From Algoriphagus iocasae (GTDB lineage: Bacteria > Bacteroidota > Bacteroidia > Cytophagales > Cyclobacteriaceae): a DNA stretch of 64,000 nucleotides. Both the position numbers and the translations under genes were made by a program. Under the pieces are notes generated by a model, which searched no databases, was not told the DNA's origin, and worked only from the letters and a program-made list of their open reading frames with translations. The stretch lies in NCBI RefSeq assembly GCF_014206875.1, contig NZ_JACIJO010000006.1, forward strand, positions 62,001 through 126,000, written 5' to 3'. Positions 1-8,841 of this stretch are shown here, piece by piece. Position 1 is the stretch's first letter, and each line of letters begins with the position of its first letter.

Positions 1-782
1 ACGAACTCAGCAAAACTCGATATCGCTTCAATAGAATATTTTCCGATGCACTAAAAAATGGTACAGAAAGGACCTTAGGATTACGGTTTAGGTATTATAG
101 AAATTCACAGGATAATAGAAATTATCCTACCCGGGGAGCAGAGGGATTATTGGAATCAGTTTTCCATTTTGATAATAAACTCAAAATAAATTTAAAGGCA
201 GGATTTGATACGGTAGATGTCAATTTGGATGGTGTAATCGTTTCTTTACCTAAAGATGTTCTGGATGGCTTGGCGGAGGATTTGACACCAGATCCTTATA
301 TTACTTTGTTGGGGAGGTATTCAAAATTTTTGAAAATCACACCTGGATTTCAATTAAAACCTGAGTTTGCAGGTGCATTAATCGTCACAAATAACTCCGC
401 AGAAAAAAGTTTTCAGGAATTTTTTGTGGGAGGATATCAAAATATTCGGTTTAATGACACCAATTTCTGGGGGCTCAATTATGGAGAAGTCAAAACATCC
501 AATTTTGTGAAAGCAGGTCTAACGACTCAATTTATCCCGATCAAAAAAGTCTACTTGAGAGCAGGAATCAATTATTTGGGATTTAGTAAAGCGTATAGGT
601 TCCAAGAAGAAGGTTTCATCAATAGTATTTTTAAAGATGAAACCTATGCTGGATATGGATTTGATATGACCTACCAATCCATCCTTGGACCGATAACAAT
701 TGGAGTCAGCAGCAATAACAAAGACAATAAACTACGCTCCTACTTTTCCTTAGGATATTCCTTTAATTATTCGGATCGATAG
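1..782 (+). CDS. C-terminal part of an Omp85-type outer-membrane barrel protein, probably a patatin-like phospholipase fusion (5' end outside window)
   Basis: The frame is open from base 3 to the stop at 782 with no methionine start, so the gene begins upstream of the window. What is visible (about 260 residues) is made of alternating amphipathic strands with short turns and ends in a GYSFNY-type aromatic tail, as in the surface-antigen D15/BamA barrel. The motif NYPTRGAEG near the beginning resembles the barrel of the patatin-like phospholipases with a C-terminal Omp85 domain that are common in Bacteroidota. That identity is an inference, because the patatin domain (GxSxG, DGG) lies outside. 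It converges with the GH43 gene and overlaps its 3' end by 20 bases. It could instead be a plain BamA/TamA-like barrel. Confidence 0.6.
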   Translation, partial: ELSKTRYRFNRIFSDALKNGTERTLGLRFRYYRNSQDNRNYPTRGAEGLLESVFHFDNKLKINLKAGFDTVDVNLDGVIVSLPKDVLDGLAEDLTPDPYITLLGRYSKFLKITPGFQLKPEFAGALIVTNNSAEKSFQEFFVGGYQNIRFNDTNFWGLNYGEVKTSNFVKAGLTTQFIPIKKVYLRAGINYLGFSKAYRFQEEGFINSIFKDETYAGYGFDMTYQSILGPITIGVSSNNKDNKLRSYFSLGYSFNYSDR

Positions 783-1866
783 TTTGGATAGTCCCGTCCG
801 CCTGATGGGTTAATTTTGTCATTTTGATGTTTCTCAAATGCGTTTCTCCGGAAAGCTGAGTGTCATGATAGAATAAGTACCAATCCCCGTTTACTTCTAC
901 TATAGAATGGTGGTTGGTCCAACCTTCTACAGGATTCAATACAACGCCTTGGTAGGTAAATGGTCCGTAAGGATTGTCAGCAGTGGCATATGCGATGAAA
1001 TGAGTATCGCCTGTGGAATAGGATAAATAATACTTTCCATCATACTTGTGAACCCAGGCTGCTTCAAAGAACCTTCTTGCGTTATCACCATTTAATAGAG
1101 GAGATCCGTTTTCATCCAAAATCTTAATTTCTTTAGGAGTCTCTGCAAATTCTAGCATGTCATCGCTCATCTTGGCGATAATTGGACCTAAAGCAGGTTC
1201 ATCATCTGCAGGTAAACCATCCGTTGGAGCAGATCCTTTATCATCAAATTTGTTGTTTCTGTATTTCTGAAGTTGGCCTCCCCAGATGCCTCCGAAATAC
1301 ATATAATAGGATCCATCTGAATCTTCAAAAACAGCAGGATCGATGCTATAGCTACCTTTGATAGCTTCCGGCTGAGCAGTGAATGGTCCGGTAGGTGTAT
1401 TTCCCACTGCCACCCCTATTTTGAAAATATCGTTTTCATCTTTGGCCGGAAAATACAAATAATACTTTCCGTCTTTTTCGGCGGCATCTGGTGCCCAAAG
1501 TTGTCTTTTTGCCCAAGGAATATCTTCTACTGCGAGGACCTTTCCTTCATCTACAAGGGTCGCAGATGGAGAGTCCATTGAGTAAACATGATAATCCATC
1601 ATATTAAAATGAGACCCCAGATCATCCTGAGGAACATTTGATTCGATATCATGGGAAGGATAGATGTAGATTTTTCCATCAAAAACATGTGCTGAAGGAT
1701 CAGCGGTAAAGTTGTCGGTAATTAATGGTTGGGAAAGATAGTTAGAATCTGTTTCCTCTACTTCTGTGGCTATTTCGGTTTCAGAATTGCCAGAGGGTTT
1801 GCTACAGGATACCAAAACAGCAATGATTCCAATTGCTGGAGTGATTTTCAATAAGGTTTTGTTCAT
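763..1866 (-). CDS. Glycoside hydrolase family 43 lipoprotein
   Basis: A five-bladed beta-propeller glycosidase of 367 residues, likely acting on arabinose- or xylose-containing side chains. The N-terminus is a lipoprotein signal with the lipid-accepting Cys at residue 21 (VLVSC), so it should sit on an envelope membrane. The three family acids can be placed: general base Asp56 in TADPSAHVFDGK, pKa-modulating Asp176 in SIDPAVFEDSDG, and acid Glu268 in FFEAAWVHK. Length fits a single-domain GH43 with no carbohydrate-binding module. Its 3' end overlaps the neighbouring barrel gene tail to tail by 20 bases. No SusCD pair is adjacent, so it is not in an obvious polysaccharide utilisation locus. 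The exact substrate (arabinofuranoside or xyloside) cannot be read from sequence. Confidence 0.9.
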   Translation of the reverse strand: MNKTLLKITPAIGIIAVLVSCSKPSGNSETEIATEVEETDSNYLSQPLITDNFTADPSAHVFDGKIYIYPSHDIESNVPQDDLGSHFNMMDYHVYSMDSPSATLVDEGKVLAVEDIPWAKRQLWAPDAAEKDGKYYLYFPAKDENDIFKIGVAVGNTPTGPFTAQPEAIKGSYSIDPAVFEDSDGSYYMYFGGIWGGQLQKYRNNKFDDKGSAPTDGLPADDEPALGPIIAKMSDDMLEFAETPKEIKILDENGSPLLNGDNARRFFEAAWVHKYDGKYYLSYSTGDTHFIAYATADNPYGPFTYQGVVLNPVEGWTNHHSIVEVNGDWYLFYHDTQLSGETHLRNIKMTKLTHQADGTIQTIDPNN

Positions 1867-2063
1867 AGGTTTGTTTGGATTTAATTGTTCAAGATAAATT
1901 GAAATTTGAATTATTCCAGTATATCGTCAAGAAGGATAAAGTGATTTTTTAGAATGGTTGTCAAGAAACCATTGATCCAATTGTCTCACCATTAGCGGAT
2001 TTGGGGTTTTGGATTTAGCTAGTTTAAGTATATTGGTAAAATTATAACCCAATCTAACCTATT

Positions 2064-2600
2064 ATGAACCGAAGAAAGTCTCTCAAGATTCTGGGAGGAA
2101 CTGTAGTTGGTATTACCGGACTGGTCCTCGCAGACTGGAAGTGGCAACTCCTGGACGGAATCAATCACAAAGGATTTTTTACTTTTAAGGAGGAAAAGCT
2201 TATTTCCGCCATAGCAGACACTATTATCCCTGAAGGTCTGCCTCCAAAAACTCCAACTCCAGATGCCAAACCCATTGGAGCATTAAGCACCGGAACAGAC
2301 ATCTATATGATGAAGCTTTTTGAACATTGCTTCGAAAAGGAAGATCAGGATCAAATCAAATTGCAATTGGCGAGTTTGGATGAAAAAGGCTTTCTGAAAG
2401 CTTCTAAAGAAGAGAGAGAAGCGATGTTGTTAAGCTTGAAAGATTCTGAAGTCGAAGCTGATCAGGAGTTTTTTGACCTGATGAAATCAGAAACGATTAC
2501 AGGATTTACCACTGTGAAAGAAGTAATGGTGGATTATAGAGATTATAAAGTTGCCCCTGGTTTTTATACCGGATGTGCAGATGTTCCAGCCCAAGCTTAA
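2064..2600 (+). CDS. Gluconate 2-dehydrogenase subunit 3 family protein (small subunit of a periplasmic sugar dehydrogenase)
   Basis: A 178-residue protein starting with a twin-arginine-like signal (RRKSLK at residues 3-8, then a hydrophobic stretch), so it is probably exported folded by Tat. The body resembles the gluconate_2-dh3 family: helical, with ADTIIPEG near residue 52. In characterised systems this subunit escorts and supports a GMC-type FAD subunit that oxidises the sugar. The GMC gene begins 12 bases downstream, which fits a two-subunit enzyme and co-export of the flavoprotein, which has no signal of its own. A weak promoter-like pair (TTTTGG at 2007, TATATTGG at 2029) lies upstream. 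The sugar oxidised is not determined by sequence. Confidence 0.85.
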   Translation: MNRRKSLKILGGTVVGITGLVLADWKWQLLDGINHKGFFTFKEEKLISAIADTIIPEGLPPKTPTPDAKPIGALSTGTDIYMMKLFEHCFEKEDQDQIKLQLASLDEKGFLKASKEEREAMLLSLKDSEVEADQEFFDLMKSETITGFTTVKEVMVDYRDYKVAPGFYTGCADVPAQA

Positions 2601-2612
2601 GAGACAGAAAAA

Positions 2613-4310
2613 ATGCTACAAGATTCAAAAGAAAAAAGAACATACGATGCCATAGTTATTGGTTCTGGAGCCAGTGGTGGATGGGCAGCAAAAGAATTGA
2701 CGGAAAAAGGTTTGAAAACACTCGTGCTCGAAAGAGGAAGAATGGTCAAACATATTGAAGATTATCCAACTGCCTCCAAAGCTCCTTGGGAGTTTGAATT
2801 CCGTGGTGCTGTGCCTTTAGAAAAGAGATCAGGAGTCGGTGGAGGTAGATGGTTGAGAGAAGAAACCGCCCATTGGGCATTGGCAGATGATGAGCAGCCA
2901 ATTATCCAAGAGAAACCGTTTCGATGGTTTAGAGGCTATCATATAGGAGGAAAATCTTTGCTTTGGGCCAGAGCCACTCAGCGCTGGTCGGATTATGATT
3001 TTGAAGGCCCTGCCAGAGATGGATTTGCAGTTGATTGGCCGATTCGAGCCAAAGATCTAAATCCATGGTATGAATATGTGGAGCGATTTGCAGGAATTGC
3101 AGGAAGTAAGGACGGATTACCCGAACTTCCGGATTCTGAGGTAATGCCAGGTTTTGAATTGAGCTGTATCGAGAATTATTACAAAGAGCAGCTGAAGTCT
3201 AATTATGGAGATAGACACTTGATTCAAGGTAGATGCGCGCATTTGACAGATCCTCAGGAAATCCATAAGCAACAGGGTAGAAATAAATGCCAGCATCAGG
3301 CCATGTGTAATCGCGGTTGTGTTTATGGAGGATATTTTTCCGCCAATGCATCGACACTTCCTTGGGCTGAGAAGACAGGGAATTTAACGATCAGACCTGA
3401 TTCTGTTGTCGAATCCATTATATATGACGATGCCAAGGGCAAAGCGACAGGGGTAAGAATCATCGACAGGCATAGCAAAGAAGCGATTGAGTTTTATGCG
3501 AAAATTATTTTTGTTAATGCTTCTACCATTGCGTCCAATGCGATTTTATTGAATTCGAAATCTTCTACATTTTCAGGTGGAATCGGAAATGAAAATGGTT
3601 TGATGGGTAAATTTCTAGCATGTCATAACTATAGAGGAAAAGGATATGCGACCTTTGAAGGATTTTTGGATAAAGCCAATCTGGGAAGGAATCCTGGCCA
3701 TGCCTATGTGCCAAGGTTTAGAAATGTGTTTAAGCAGGACACTGATTTTCTAAGAGGATATTCCATCGGCATGTCGGGTGGAAGAGGATTGGGTTCTGAT
3801 ACCAGTATGATTGGAGATGAATTGCGCGATAATTTGCTTAACCAAAAGTATAATGATGTCTGGGGCTTAGCTTCTTGGATGCAGGGTGAAACTGTTCCGG
3901 TTGAGGACAATCATATGCGACTCAGTCCAGATCAAGTGGATAAATATGGAATTCCTCAGATTATTCTTTCGGTAGAATGGAAAGAAAATGATGATAAAAT
4001 GGCTGCTGATTTCGTGGCTCAACAAACAGAAATGTATGAGCGAGCAGGATTTAAAAACATCAAAGTGGAGGATTCGCATTCTGCTCCTGGCTCAGATATT
4101 CATGAAATGGGAGGTGTAAGAATGGGGAAAGACCCTAAAGATTCATTGCTCAATGAATGGAATCAGCTGCATCATTGTAAAAACGTTTTCGTAACCGATG
4201 GTGCTTGCATGACCAGTACTAGTACGCAAAATCCAACTCTGACTTTCATGGCTCTGACGGCAAGAGCTGCTAATCACGCAGTGGAAGAGTTAAATAAGCA
4301 GAATCTGTAA
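2613..4310 (+). CDS. GMC family FAD-dependent oxidoreductase (large subunit of a sugar dehydrogenase)
   Basis: A 565-residue flavoprotein. The ADP-binding fold is at residues 12-42, with GSGASG at 17-22 and the acidic ribose-binding Glu40. The C-terminal GMC domain carries the likely catalytic pair His497 (HEMGGVRMG) and Asn540 (STQNPTLTF). No signal peptide is present, so export probably depends on the Tat-signal small subunit encoded just upstream. A Cys-containing insert (CQHQAMCNRGC, about residue 230) is typical of the gluconate/glucoside dehydrogenase branch. Electrons would pass to a c-type cytochrome; a dihaem candidate lies at 15523, outside the operon. An intrinsic terminator follows at 4318. 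Glucoside 3-dehydrogenase activity is a plausible inference, since gluconate or alcohol oxidation would look similar. Confidence 0.88.
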   Translation: MLQDSKEKRTYDAIVIGSGASGGWAAKELTEKGLKTLVLERGRMVKHIEDYPTASKAPWEFEFRGAVPLEKRSGVGGGRWLREETAHWALADDEQPIIQEKPFRWFRGYHIGGKSLLWARATQRWSDYDFEGPARDGFAVDWPIRAKDLNPWYEYVERFAGIAGSKDGLPELPDSEVMPGFELSCIENYYKEQLKSNYGDRHLIQGRCAHLTDPQEIHKQQGRNKCQHQAMCNRGCVYGGYFSANASTLPWAEKTGNLTIRPDSVVESIIYDDAKGKATGVRIIDRHSKEAIEFYAKIIFVNASTIASNAILLNSKSSTFSGGIGNENGLMGKFLACHNYRGKGYATFEGFLDKANLGRNPGHAYVPRFRNVFKQDTDFLRGYSIGMSGGRGLGSDTSMIGDELRDNLLNQKYNDVWGLASWMQGETVPVEDNHMRLSPDQVDKYGIPQIILSVEWKENDDKMAADFVAQQTEMYERAGFKNIKVEDSHSAPGSDIHEMGGVRMGKDPKDSLLNEWNQLHHCKNVFVTDGACMTSTSTQNPTLTFMALTARAANHAVEELNKQNL

Positions 4311-4317
4311 TTATGAG

Positions 4318-4347
4318 CCGGCCGAAAACAACCTCGGTCGGTTTTTT
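4318..4347 (+). terminator. Intrinsic terminator after the GMC gene
   Basis: An 8-bp stem (4318-4325 with 4334-4341, one G-T pair), an 8-base loop and six T residues at 4342-4347. It separates the dehydrogenase pair from the epimerase gene, which starts 42 bases further on, so read-through may be partial. Confidence 0.75.
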
Positions 4348-4388
4348 ATTCAATCCCTTCAAAAAATATTGAATTCAATTTTATAGAA

Positions 4389-5249
4389 ATGAAAAAAATA
4401 TTCGTTCTCGTTTTAGTTACTTTTTTAATCTCCTTTAGATCCGTGGACTCCTTTGCACAGCAAAAAGGAGATCCTTTGTTTCAGGCTCCATTGGGAATAG
4501 CAGCTTATACTTTTAGAAATGAGTTTCCGAAAGGAGTTGAGCAAACTCTGGACATTATCCAAAAACTGGGATTTAAAGAATACGAAGGAGGAACGGCTGG
4601 CCTTTCGCCGGAAGAATTCAAAAAACTCTGTGCGGAGCGAGGAATCAGTATCCCATCTACTGGAACCGGCTTTGAGCAGTTGGAGGAAAATCCACAGGCA
4701 GTGGCAGATCGCGTGAAAGCTCTCGGAGCCAAGTACGTGATGTGTGCTTGGATTCCTCACAATGGAGATTTCACAAAAGAAAATGCAGACCGTGCGATCA
4801 AAGCATTCAATGAAGGAGGTAAGGTGTTGAAGGAAAACGGGATTATTTTCAAATACCACGTTCATGGATATGAATTTCAGCCTTACGGAGATGGTACTTT
4901 ACTGGATTATATCATCGAAAACACGAATCCTGAATATGTTTCACTCCAAATGGATGTGATGTGGACACATTTTGGAGGTGGCGATCCAGTGGCATTGTTG
5001 AAAAAATACGGGAATCGATGGGTTTCTCTACATCTGAAAGATTTCCGAAAAGGTGCCCCAAAAGATATGACAGGTTTGACAGGTCCTGAAAATGATGTGC
5101 CGCTTGGGACAGGAGAGCTGGATATTCCGGGTATTCTTCGCGAATCAAATCGGATTGGAATCAAACATATGTTTATCGAGGATGAAAGTGATCAAGAGTT
5201 AGAAAACTTACCAAAAAGTATTGCTTATTTAAAGAGCTTGAAGTATTAA
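4389..5249 (+). CDS. Exported sugar phosphate isomerase/epimerase-type TIM-barrel protein
   Basis: A 286-residue protein with a Sec signal peptide (cleavage near SFAQQ, residue 24) followed by an AP-endonuclease-2-like TIM barrel. Candidate metal ligands are on the expected strands: Glu in KEYEGG, His in KYHVHGYE, Asp in QMDVMWTH, His in SLHLKD and Glu in FIEDE. Despite the family name, the export signal argues against a phosphorylated cytoplasmic substrate. Its position after the dehydrogenase genes suggests it acts on an oxidised sugar in the periplasm, for example epimerising or eliminating a 3-keto-glycoside as reported for YcjR-type enzymes. That assignment is inference. It is separated from the GMC gene by a terminator-like hairpin. 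Confidence 0.8.
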   Translation: MKKIFVLVLVTFLISFRSVDSFAQQKGDPLFQAPLGIAAYTFRNEFPKGVEQTLDIIQKLGFKEYEGGTAGLSPEEFKKLCAERGISIPSTGTGFEQLEENPQAVADRVKALGAKYVMCAWIPHNGDFTKENADRAIKAFNEGGKVLKENGIIFKYHVHGYEFQPYGDGTLLDYIIENTNPEYVSLQMDVMWTHFGGGDPVALLKKYGNRWVSLHLKDFRKGAPKDMTGLTGPENDVPLGTGELDIPGILRESNRIGIKHMFIEDESDQELENLPKSIAYLKSLKY

Positions 5250-5387
5250 TGCTCTAGAATAGAAAATGGGAAAAATAGAGCCAAATAATCCATTTGATTT
5301 TTAGTTAAAATTCTATAAATCAGCCAGAAATATTTGAAAAGCAGATTATATGACATAAATTATTAGTTCATTATAATCCCTTGTCAA

Positions 5388-6656
5388 ATGAAAAAGATAT
5401 TTTTAGCAGGACTGATAGTGGTTTTAACTATTAATTGTTCCCTTCAAGCTCAAGTGAAGTACGATACTGTTGAGGTCAATGGGAGCCAAATACAAGTTAG
5501 AAAGATTGGTTTAGAGGAAAGAAAAATTAAGCAGCCAATAGTCATTTTTGAGGCTGGGTTGACTGAGGAATTGAATGTTTGGGATCAAGTGGTAGATCAG
5601 GTAGCTGAATTTTCACCGGTCCTATCTTATAGCCGCTCCGGTATAGGATGGTCTGAACTAATGGGAGAGAAGGTTACTGTAGAAAGTAGGGCGGATCAGC
5701 TTCAATTATTACTGGAAACTCTTGAAATTGAGCCTCCCTATATTTTGGTTGGAAATAATTGGGGGAATGAAGTGACCCGAGAGTTTGCTGTTAAATACCC
5801 AAATCAAGTCAAAGGAATGATCTACCTTGATCCAGTGATGGATTTGGAGAATGTTGCAAATTTGACCGCATATTTAGATGAAAAAGGATTAGATGGCGAG
5901 TTGCTTGGGCAAGAATATCTTGAATTTCAGAAATTTTTAAAAAGTCGCCATTCAGACGTAAACGAACAGGAAGTAAATTCATTTTTGGGGCTTTTAGAAG
6001 AGAATAAGCTTAACTGGAAAGCCAAAGAAAATCCCAACAAGAAATCAATCATAATACTTGGGAGAGGAAATGATATGTATCCTATGATGGGCAAGCTTTC
6101 CATGAACTCTAGAGAATTCTACCAACTTATTATCGATGGAAAAGTTGAATTTTTTGAGGAATACACGCTTGAAAACAAAAATGCTTCCTTGGTCTTGACT
6201 TCAGGAGGAATGAATTTTCTTCCCAATCAAAGATCGTTGGAGATCACAATGGCTGTAAAGCAATTAATTAATACGGATGTTAATCTGTCTATCATGTCAG
6301 CTGCATTGGAATCTGACCCTCAAGAATTTGAAGGATTTATAAATGGCTTAGAAAGCTACATTATAAAGTCGCTTTTGAGTGAGAGGGTCTACAATATGCT
6401 AGGCTATAGTCTTATGAGACACGATAAAAATGAACAGGCTTTAGTTTTATTCGAGAAAAATCTAGAAAGAAATCCTGAATCGGCCAATGTTTATGATTCC
6501 TATGGAGATGGATTACTTGCTCTTGGGAAAATCGAAGAAGCGATTCCTTACTTTAAAAAAGCGATTGAATTGGGGACTGAGAATTCCCATCGCGATTTAG
6601 AATTATTCAGGAAAAATCTTGCCAAGAGTAAAGAAATGCTCGCAAGTCAAAATTGA
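5388..6656 (+). CDS. Secreted alpha/beta-hydrolase-like protein with C-terminal TPR repeats, nucleophile lost
   Basis: A 422-residue protein with a signal peptide ending near QAQ (residue 22). Residues 45-150 follow the alpha/beta hydrolase pattern (IVIFEAGL, VLSYSRSGIGWS, PPYILVG, KGMIYLDP). The nucleophile elbow, normally G-x-S-x-G, reads G122-N-N-W-G126, so the serine is replaced by Asn124. The region where the catalytic His is expected (TSGGMNF, residues 271-277) also lacks His. Residues 330-415 form about two TPR repeats (NMLGYSLMRHDKNEQAL, YDSYGDGLLALGKIEEA). The reading frame is intact, so this looks like a pseudoenzyme or binding protein rather than a decayed gene. A terminator follows. 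Its role is unknown. Confidence 0.75.
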   Translation: MKKIFLAGLIVVLTINCSLQAQVKYDTVEVNGSQIQVRKIGLEERKIKQPIVIFEAGLTEELNVWDQVVDQVAEFSPVLSYSRSGIGWSELMGEKVTVESRADQLQLLLETLEIEPPYILVGNNWGNEVTREFAVKYPNQVKGMIYLDPVMDLENVANLTAYLDEKGLDGELLGQEYLEFQKFLKSRHSDVNEQEVNSFLGLLEENKLNWKAKENPNKKSIIILGRGNDMYPMMGKLSMNSREFYQLIIDGKVEFFEEYTLENKNASLVLTSGGMNFLPNQRSLEITMAVKQLINTDVNLSIMSAALESDPQEFEGFINGLESYIIKSLLSERVYNMLGYSLMRHDKNEQALVLFEKNLERNPESANVYDSYGDGLLALGKIEEAIPYFKKAIELGTENSHRDLELFRKNLAKSKEMLASQN

Positions 6657-6680
6657 TATTAATTGAATTGCTTTTATCAG

Positions 6681-6707
6681 AATTCCGGGTTTTCACTCGG
6701 AATTTTT
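6681..6707 (+). terminator. Intrinsic terminator after the hydrolase-TPR gene
   Basis: A 7-bp stem (6681-6687 with 6698-6704), extendable across one mismatch, is followed by T residues to 6707. It lies 24 bases before the sulfatase start. Confidence 0.6.
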
Positions 6708-6730
6708 ACTTTTAGGCAAATTCAAATTTT

Positions 6731-8140
6731 ATGAAGCGAATATTTTTGGTGCTTTCCCTTATAGGCTTAGTTGCGTTACCTGCATTTCCCCAAGATTTCA
6801 ATGTCCTGATTATTCATGTAGATGATCTGGGCTGGGCAGATATTGAGCCATTGGGAAGTGATTTTTATGAAACACCTCATATTAATCGGCTCGCTTCCGA
6901 AGGGATTCTATTTACCAATTCCTATGCTGCTGCGGCTATTTGTTCTCCAACCAGAGCGGCGATGCTGACAGGGAAATATCCGGCAAGATTGGGGATTACG
7001 GATTGGATACGTGCAAAATTCCAAGGAGTGACTACTTCCGGTTTGCCAAGAGAGTATGAAGTTTTTGAAGATAAACCACTTAAGACCCCAAAAATCCAAG
7101 GCTTTTTGCCACTCGAAGAAGTGACGATTGCCGAAAGGATGAAAGGTTATGGCTACGAGACCCTTCATGTGGGGAAATGGCATTTGGGAGAAGAAGGCTT
7201 TTATCCTACAGACCAAGGTTTTGATGTGAATATAGGAGGTAATGATTTGGGCCAACCACCGAGTTATTTTGATCCCTATTTGCCAGCTCAACCAAGAGAT
7301 TTCTATGAGATCACCACTTTGAAGCCACGGAAAGAAGGTGAATTCCTAACTGATAGAGAAGGGGATGAAGTAGTTGACTACATTCGAAGTAAAAAAGAGA
7401 AGAAATTTTTTATTCATTGGGCTCCATATGCTGTTCACACGCCGATCATGGGAAAGCCTGATCTGGTGGAGAAATACAAGCAAAAAGAGCCAGGAAATCA
7501 AAGAAATCCTGAGTATGCTGCCTTGGTGGAAAGCGTAGACCAGAATGTAGGAAAAGTGATTGAAGCTTTAGATAAGCTGGGCTTGAGAGAAAAAACATTA
7601 GTGATTTTTACATCCGATAACGGTGGTTTGATTTGGGATTATGAGAACCCAATTACCAATAATTATCCACTAAAATCACAGAAAGGCTATCCATACGAAG
7701 GGGGAATCAGGGTGCCGACGATTGTCAGTTGGCCAGGAAAACTCCCGATGGGAGCTCTTAGTGAAAGCCCAATAATTACGATGGATTGGATACCGACTAT
7801 CTTGGATTTTATGGGAGAGAACCCTGTTCAGGAAGGATTGGAAGGAATTTCATTGAAGCCAATTTTGGAAAACCCGTCTCAGAAAGTTGATCGGGATCTG
7901 TTTTGGCATTTTCCTCATTATCGATTAAATGACATAGTTCCTTATGCGATTGTCAGATCAGGAGATTATAAGTTGATCCATTATTTTGATGGAAGTCAGG
8001 ATGAGTTGTATAATCTTGATTTTGATATGGAGGAAAAAGTCAATGTTATTTCGACGCGTAAAGCCATTGCCGATCAGCTTCAAATCAAACTTGAGAAGTG
8101 GCTAGAAGAGACTGGAGCAAGATTGCCTGTGGAAAAATGA
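6731..8140 (+). CDS. Secreted type I sulfatase (S1 family)
   Basis: A 469-residue arylsulfatase-fold enzyme with a signal peptide (cleavage near residue 20). Metal-binding Asp31 and Asp32 lie in VDDLGW. The signature CSPTRAAMLTG starts at Cys71, the residue that must be converted to formylglycine; it is the Cys-type C-x-P-x-R motif. FTSDNGG (about residue 297) supplies further metal ligands, and LHVGKWHLG matches the second family signature. It should remove sulfate esters from a glycan in the periplasm. No formylglycine-generating enzyme or anaerobic sulfatase maturase is encoded in this window, so maturation must come from elsewhere. It is not beside a SusCD pair. The sulfated substrate is unknown. 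Confidence 0.92.
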   Translation: MKRIFLVLSLIGLVALPAFPQDFNVLIIHVDDLGWADIEPLGSDFYETPHINRLASEGILFTNSYAAAAICSPTRAAMLTGKYPARLGITDWIRAKFQGVTTSGLPREYEVFEDKPLKTPKIQGFLPLEEVTIAERMKGYGYETLHVGKWHLGEEGFYPTDQGFDVNIGGNDLGQPPSYFDPYLPAQPRDFYEITTLKPRKEGEFLTDREGDEVVDYIRSKKEKKFFIHWAPYAVHTPIMGKPDLVEKYKQKEPGNQRNPEYAALVESVDQNVGKVIEALDKLGLREKTLVIFTSDNGGLIWDYENPITNNYPLKSQKGYPYEGGIRVPTIVSWPGKLPMGALSESPIITMDWIPTILDFMGENPVQEGLEGISLKPILENPSQKVDRDLFWHFPHYRLNDIVPYAIVRSGDYKLIHYFDGSQDELYNLDFDMEEKVNVISTRKAIADQLQIKLEKWLEETGARLPVEK

Positions 8141-8157
8141 TTCGTGACGAAAGGTTT

Positions 8158-8841
8158 TTAGCAAACTAATTTGTACCCATATCCCCGAATATTCAGGATT
8201 TGGATCTCTGGATCATCCTGAAGTTTCTTGCGGAGTTTGGTGATAAAAACGTCCATGCTACGGGCGTTGAAGAAATCATCTGCTCCCCAGATTTGAGTCA
8301 AAATCAGACTTCTGTCGGTGATGTCATTGCAGTTTTCTAGAAGAATTTGAAGTAGCTGGGATTCTCTGGCAGTTAATGGAGATTCACTGTCGCCTAATTT
8401 TAGCAATTGTCTCGTAGGATGAAACTCGAATTTACCTATCTGAAGCCAATCACTTTGCTGGGTTCTAAGAGCTTTTCTGTCCAGTTGTGCATTAATTCTG
8501 ACGATCAATTCCTCCATGCTAAATGGCTTTCGGATATAATCATTTGCACCGTATCCAAACCCTTTGACAACATCCTCAGTCTGGCCTTTTGAAGTGAGAA
8601 AAATGATAGGCGTAAAAGGATCGATTTTCCTTATTTGCTCGGCAAGGCTGAATCCATCTTTCTTAGGCATCATTACATCCAAGACCAAAATATCAGGTTT
8701 GTTAGATTTATATTTTTCCCATGCAATTTCCCCGTTTGAGCATAGAATTACCTCAAAATCCCGGCTTTCCAAACTTTCCTGGATGATCATCCCCAATGAG
8801 ATTTCATCCTCCGCCAGTACTACTTTTGTTTTTGCATTCAT
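8158..8841 (-). CDS. OmpR/PhoB-type response regulator
   Basis: A 227-residue two-component regulator: receiver domain (residues 5-117) and winged-helix DNA-binding domain (130-227, ending in IRGYGYKL). The phosphorylation site is Asp55 in VLDVMMPKKDG, with the switch Thr in FLTSKG and the invariant Lys in RKPFS. The ATG at 8841 is chosen over an upstream TTG at 8847 because it overlaps the kinase stop codon as ATGA, the usual sign of translational coupling. The cognate kinase lies immediately upstream in the same operon. The three GTTAAC repeats upstream of the kinase are the best candidate target, since this class binds tandem direct repeats about 10-11 bp apart. Confidence 0.93.
   Translation of the reverse strand: MNAKTKVVLAEDEISLGMIIQESLESRDFEVILCSNGEIAWEKYKSNKPDILVLDVMMPKKDGFSLAEQIRKIDPFTPIIFLTSKGQTEDVVKGFGYGANDYIRKPFSMEELIVRINAQLDRKALRTQQSDWLQIGKFEFHPTRQLLKLGDSESPLTARESQLLQILLENCNDITDRSLILTQIWGADDFFNARSMDVFITKLRKKLQDDPEIQILNIRGYGYKLVC

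Noticed and set aside
6908..7291. 127-codon frame antisense to the sulfatase gene
   Set aside because: A shadow of a strongly supported sulfatase on the other strand; no family resemblance of its own.
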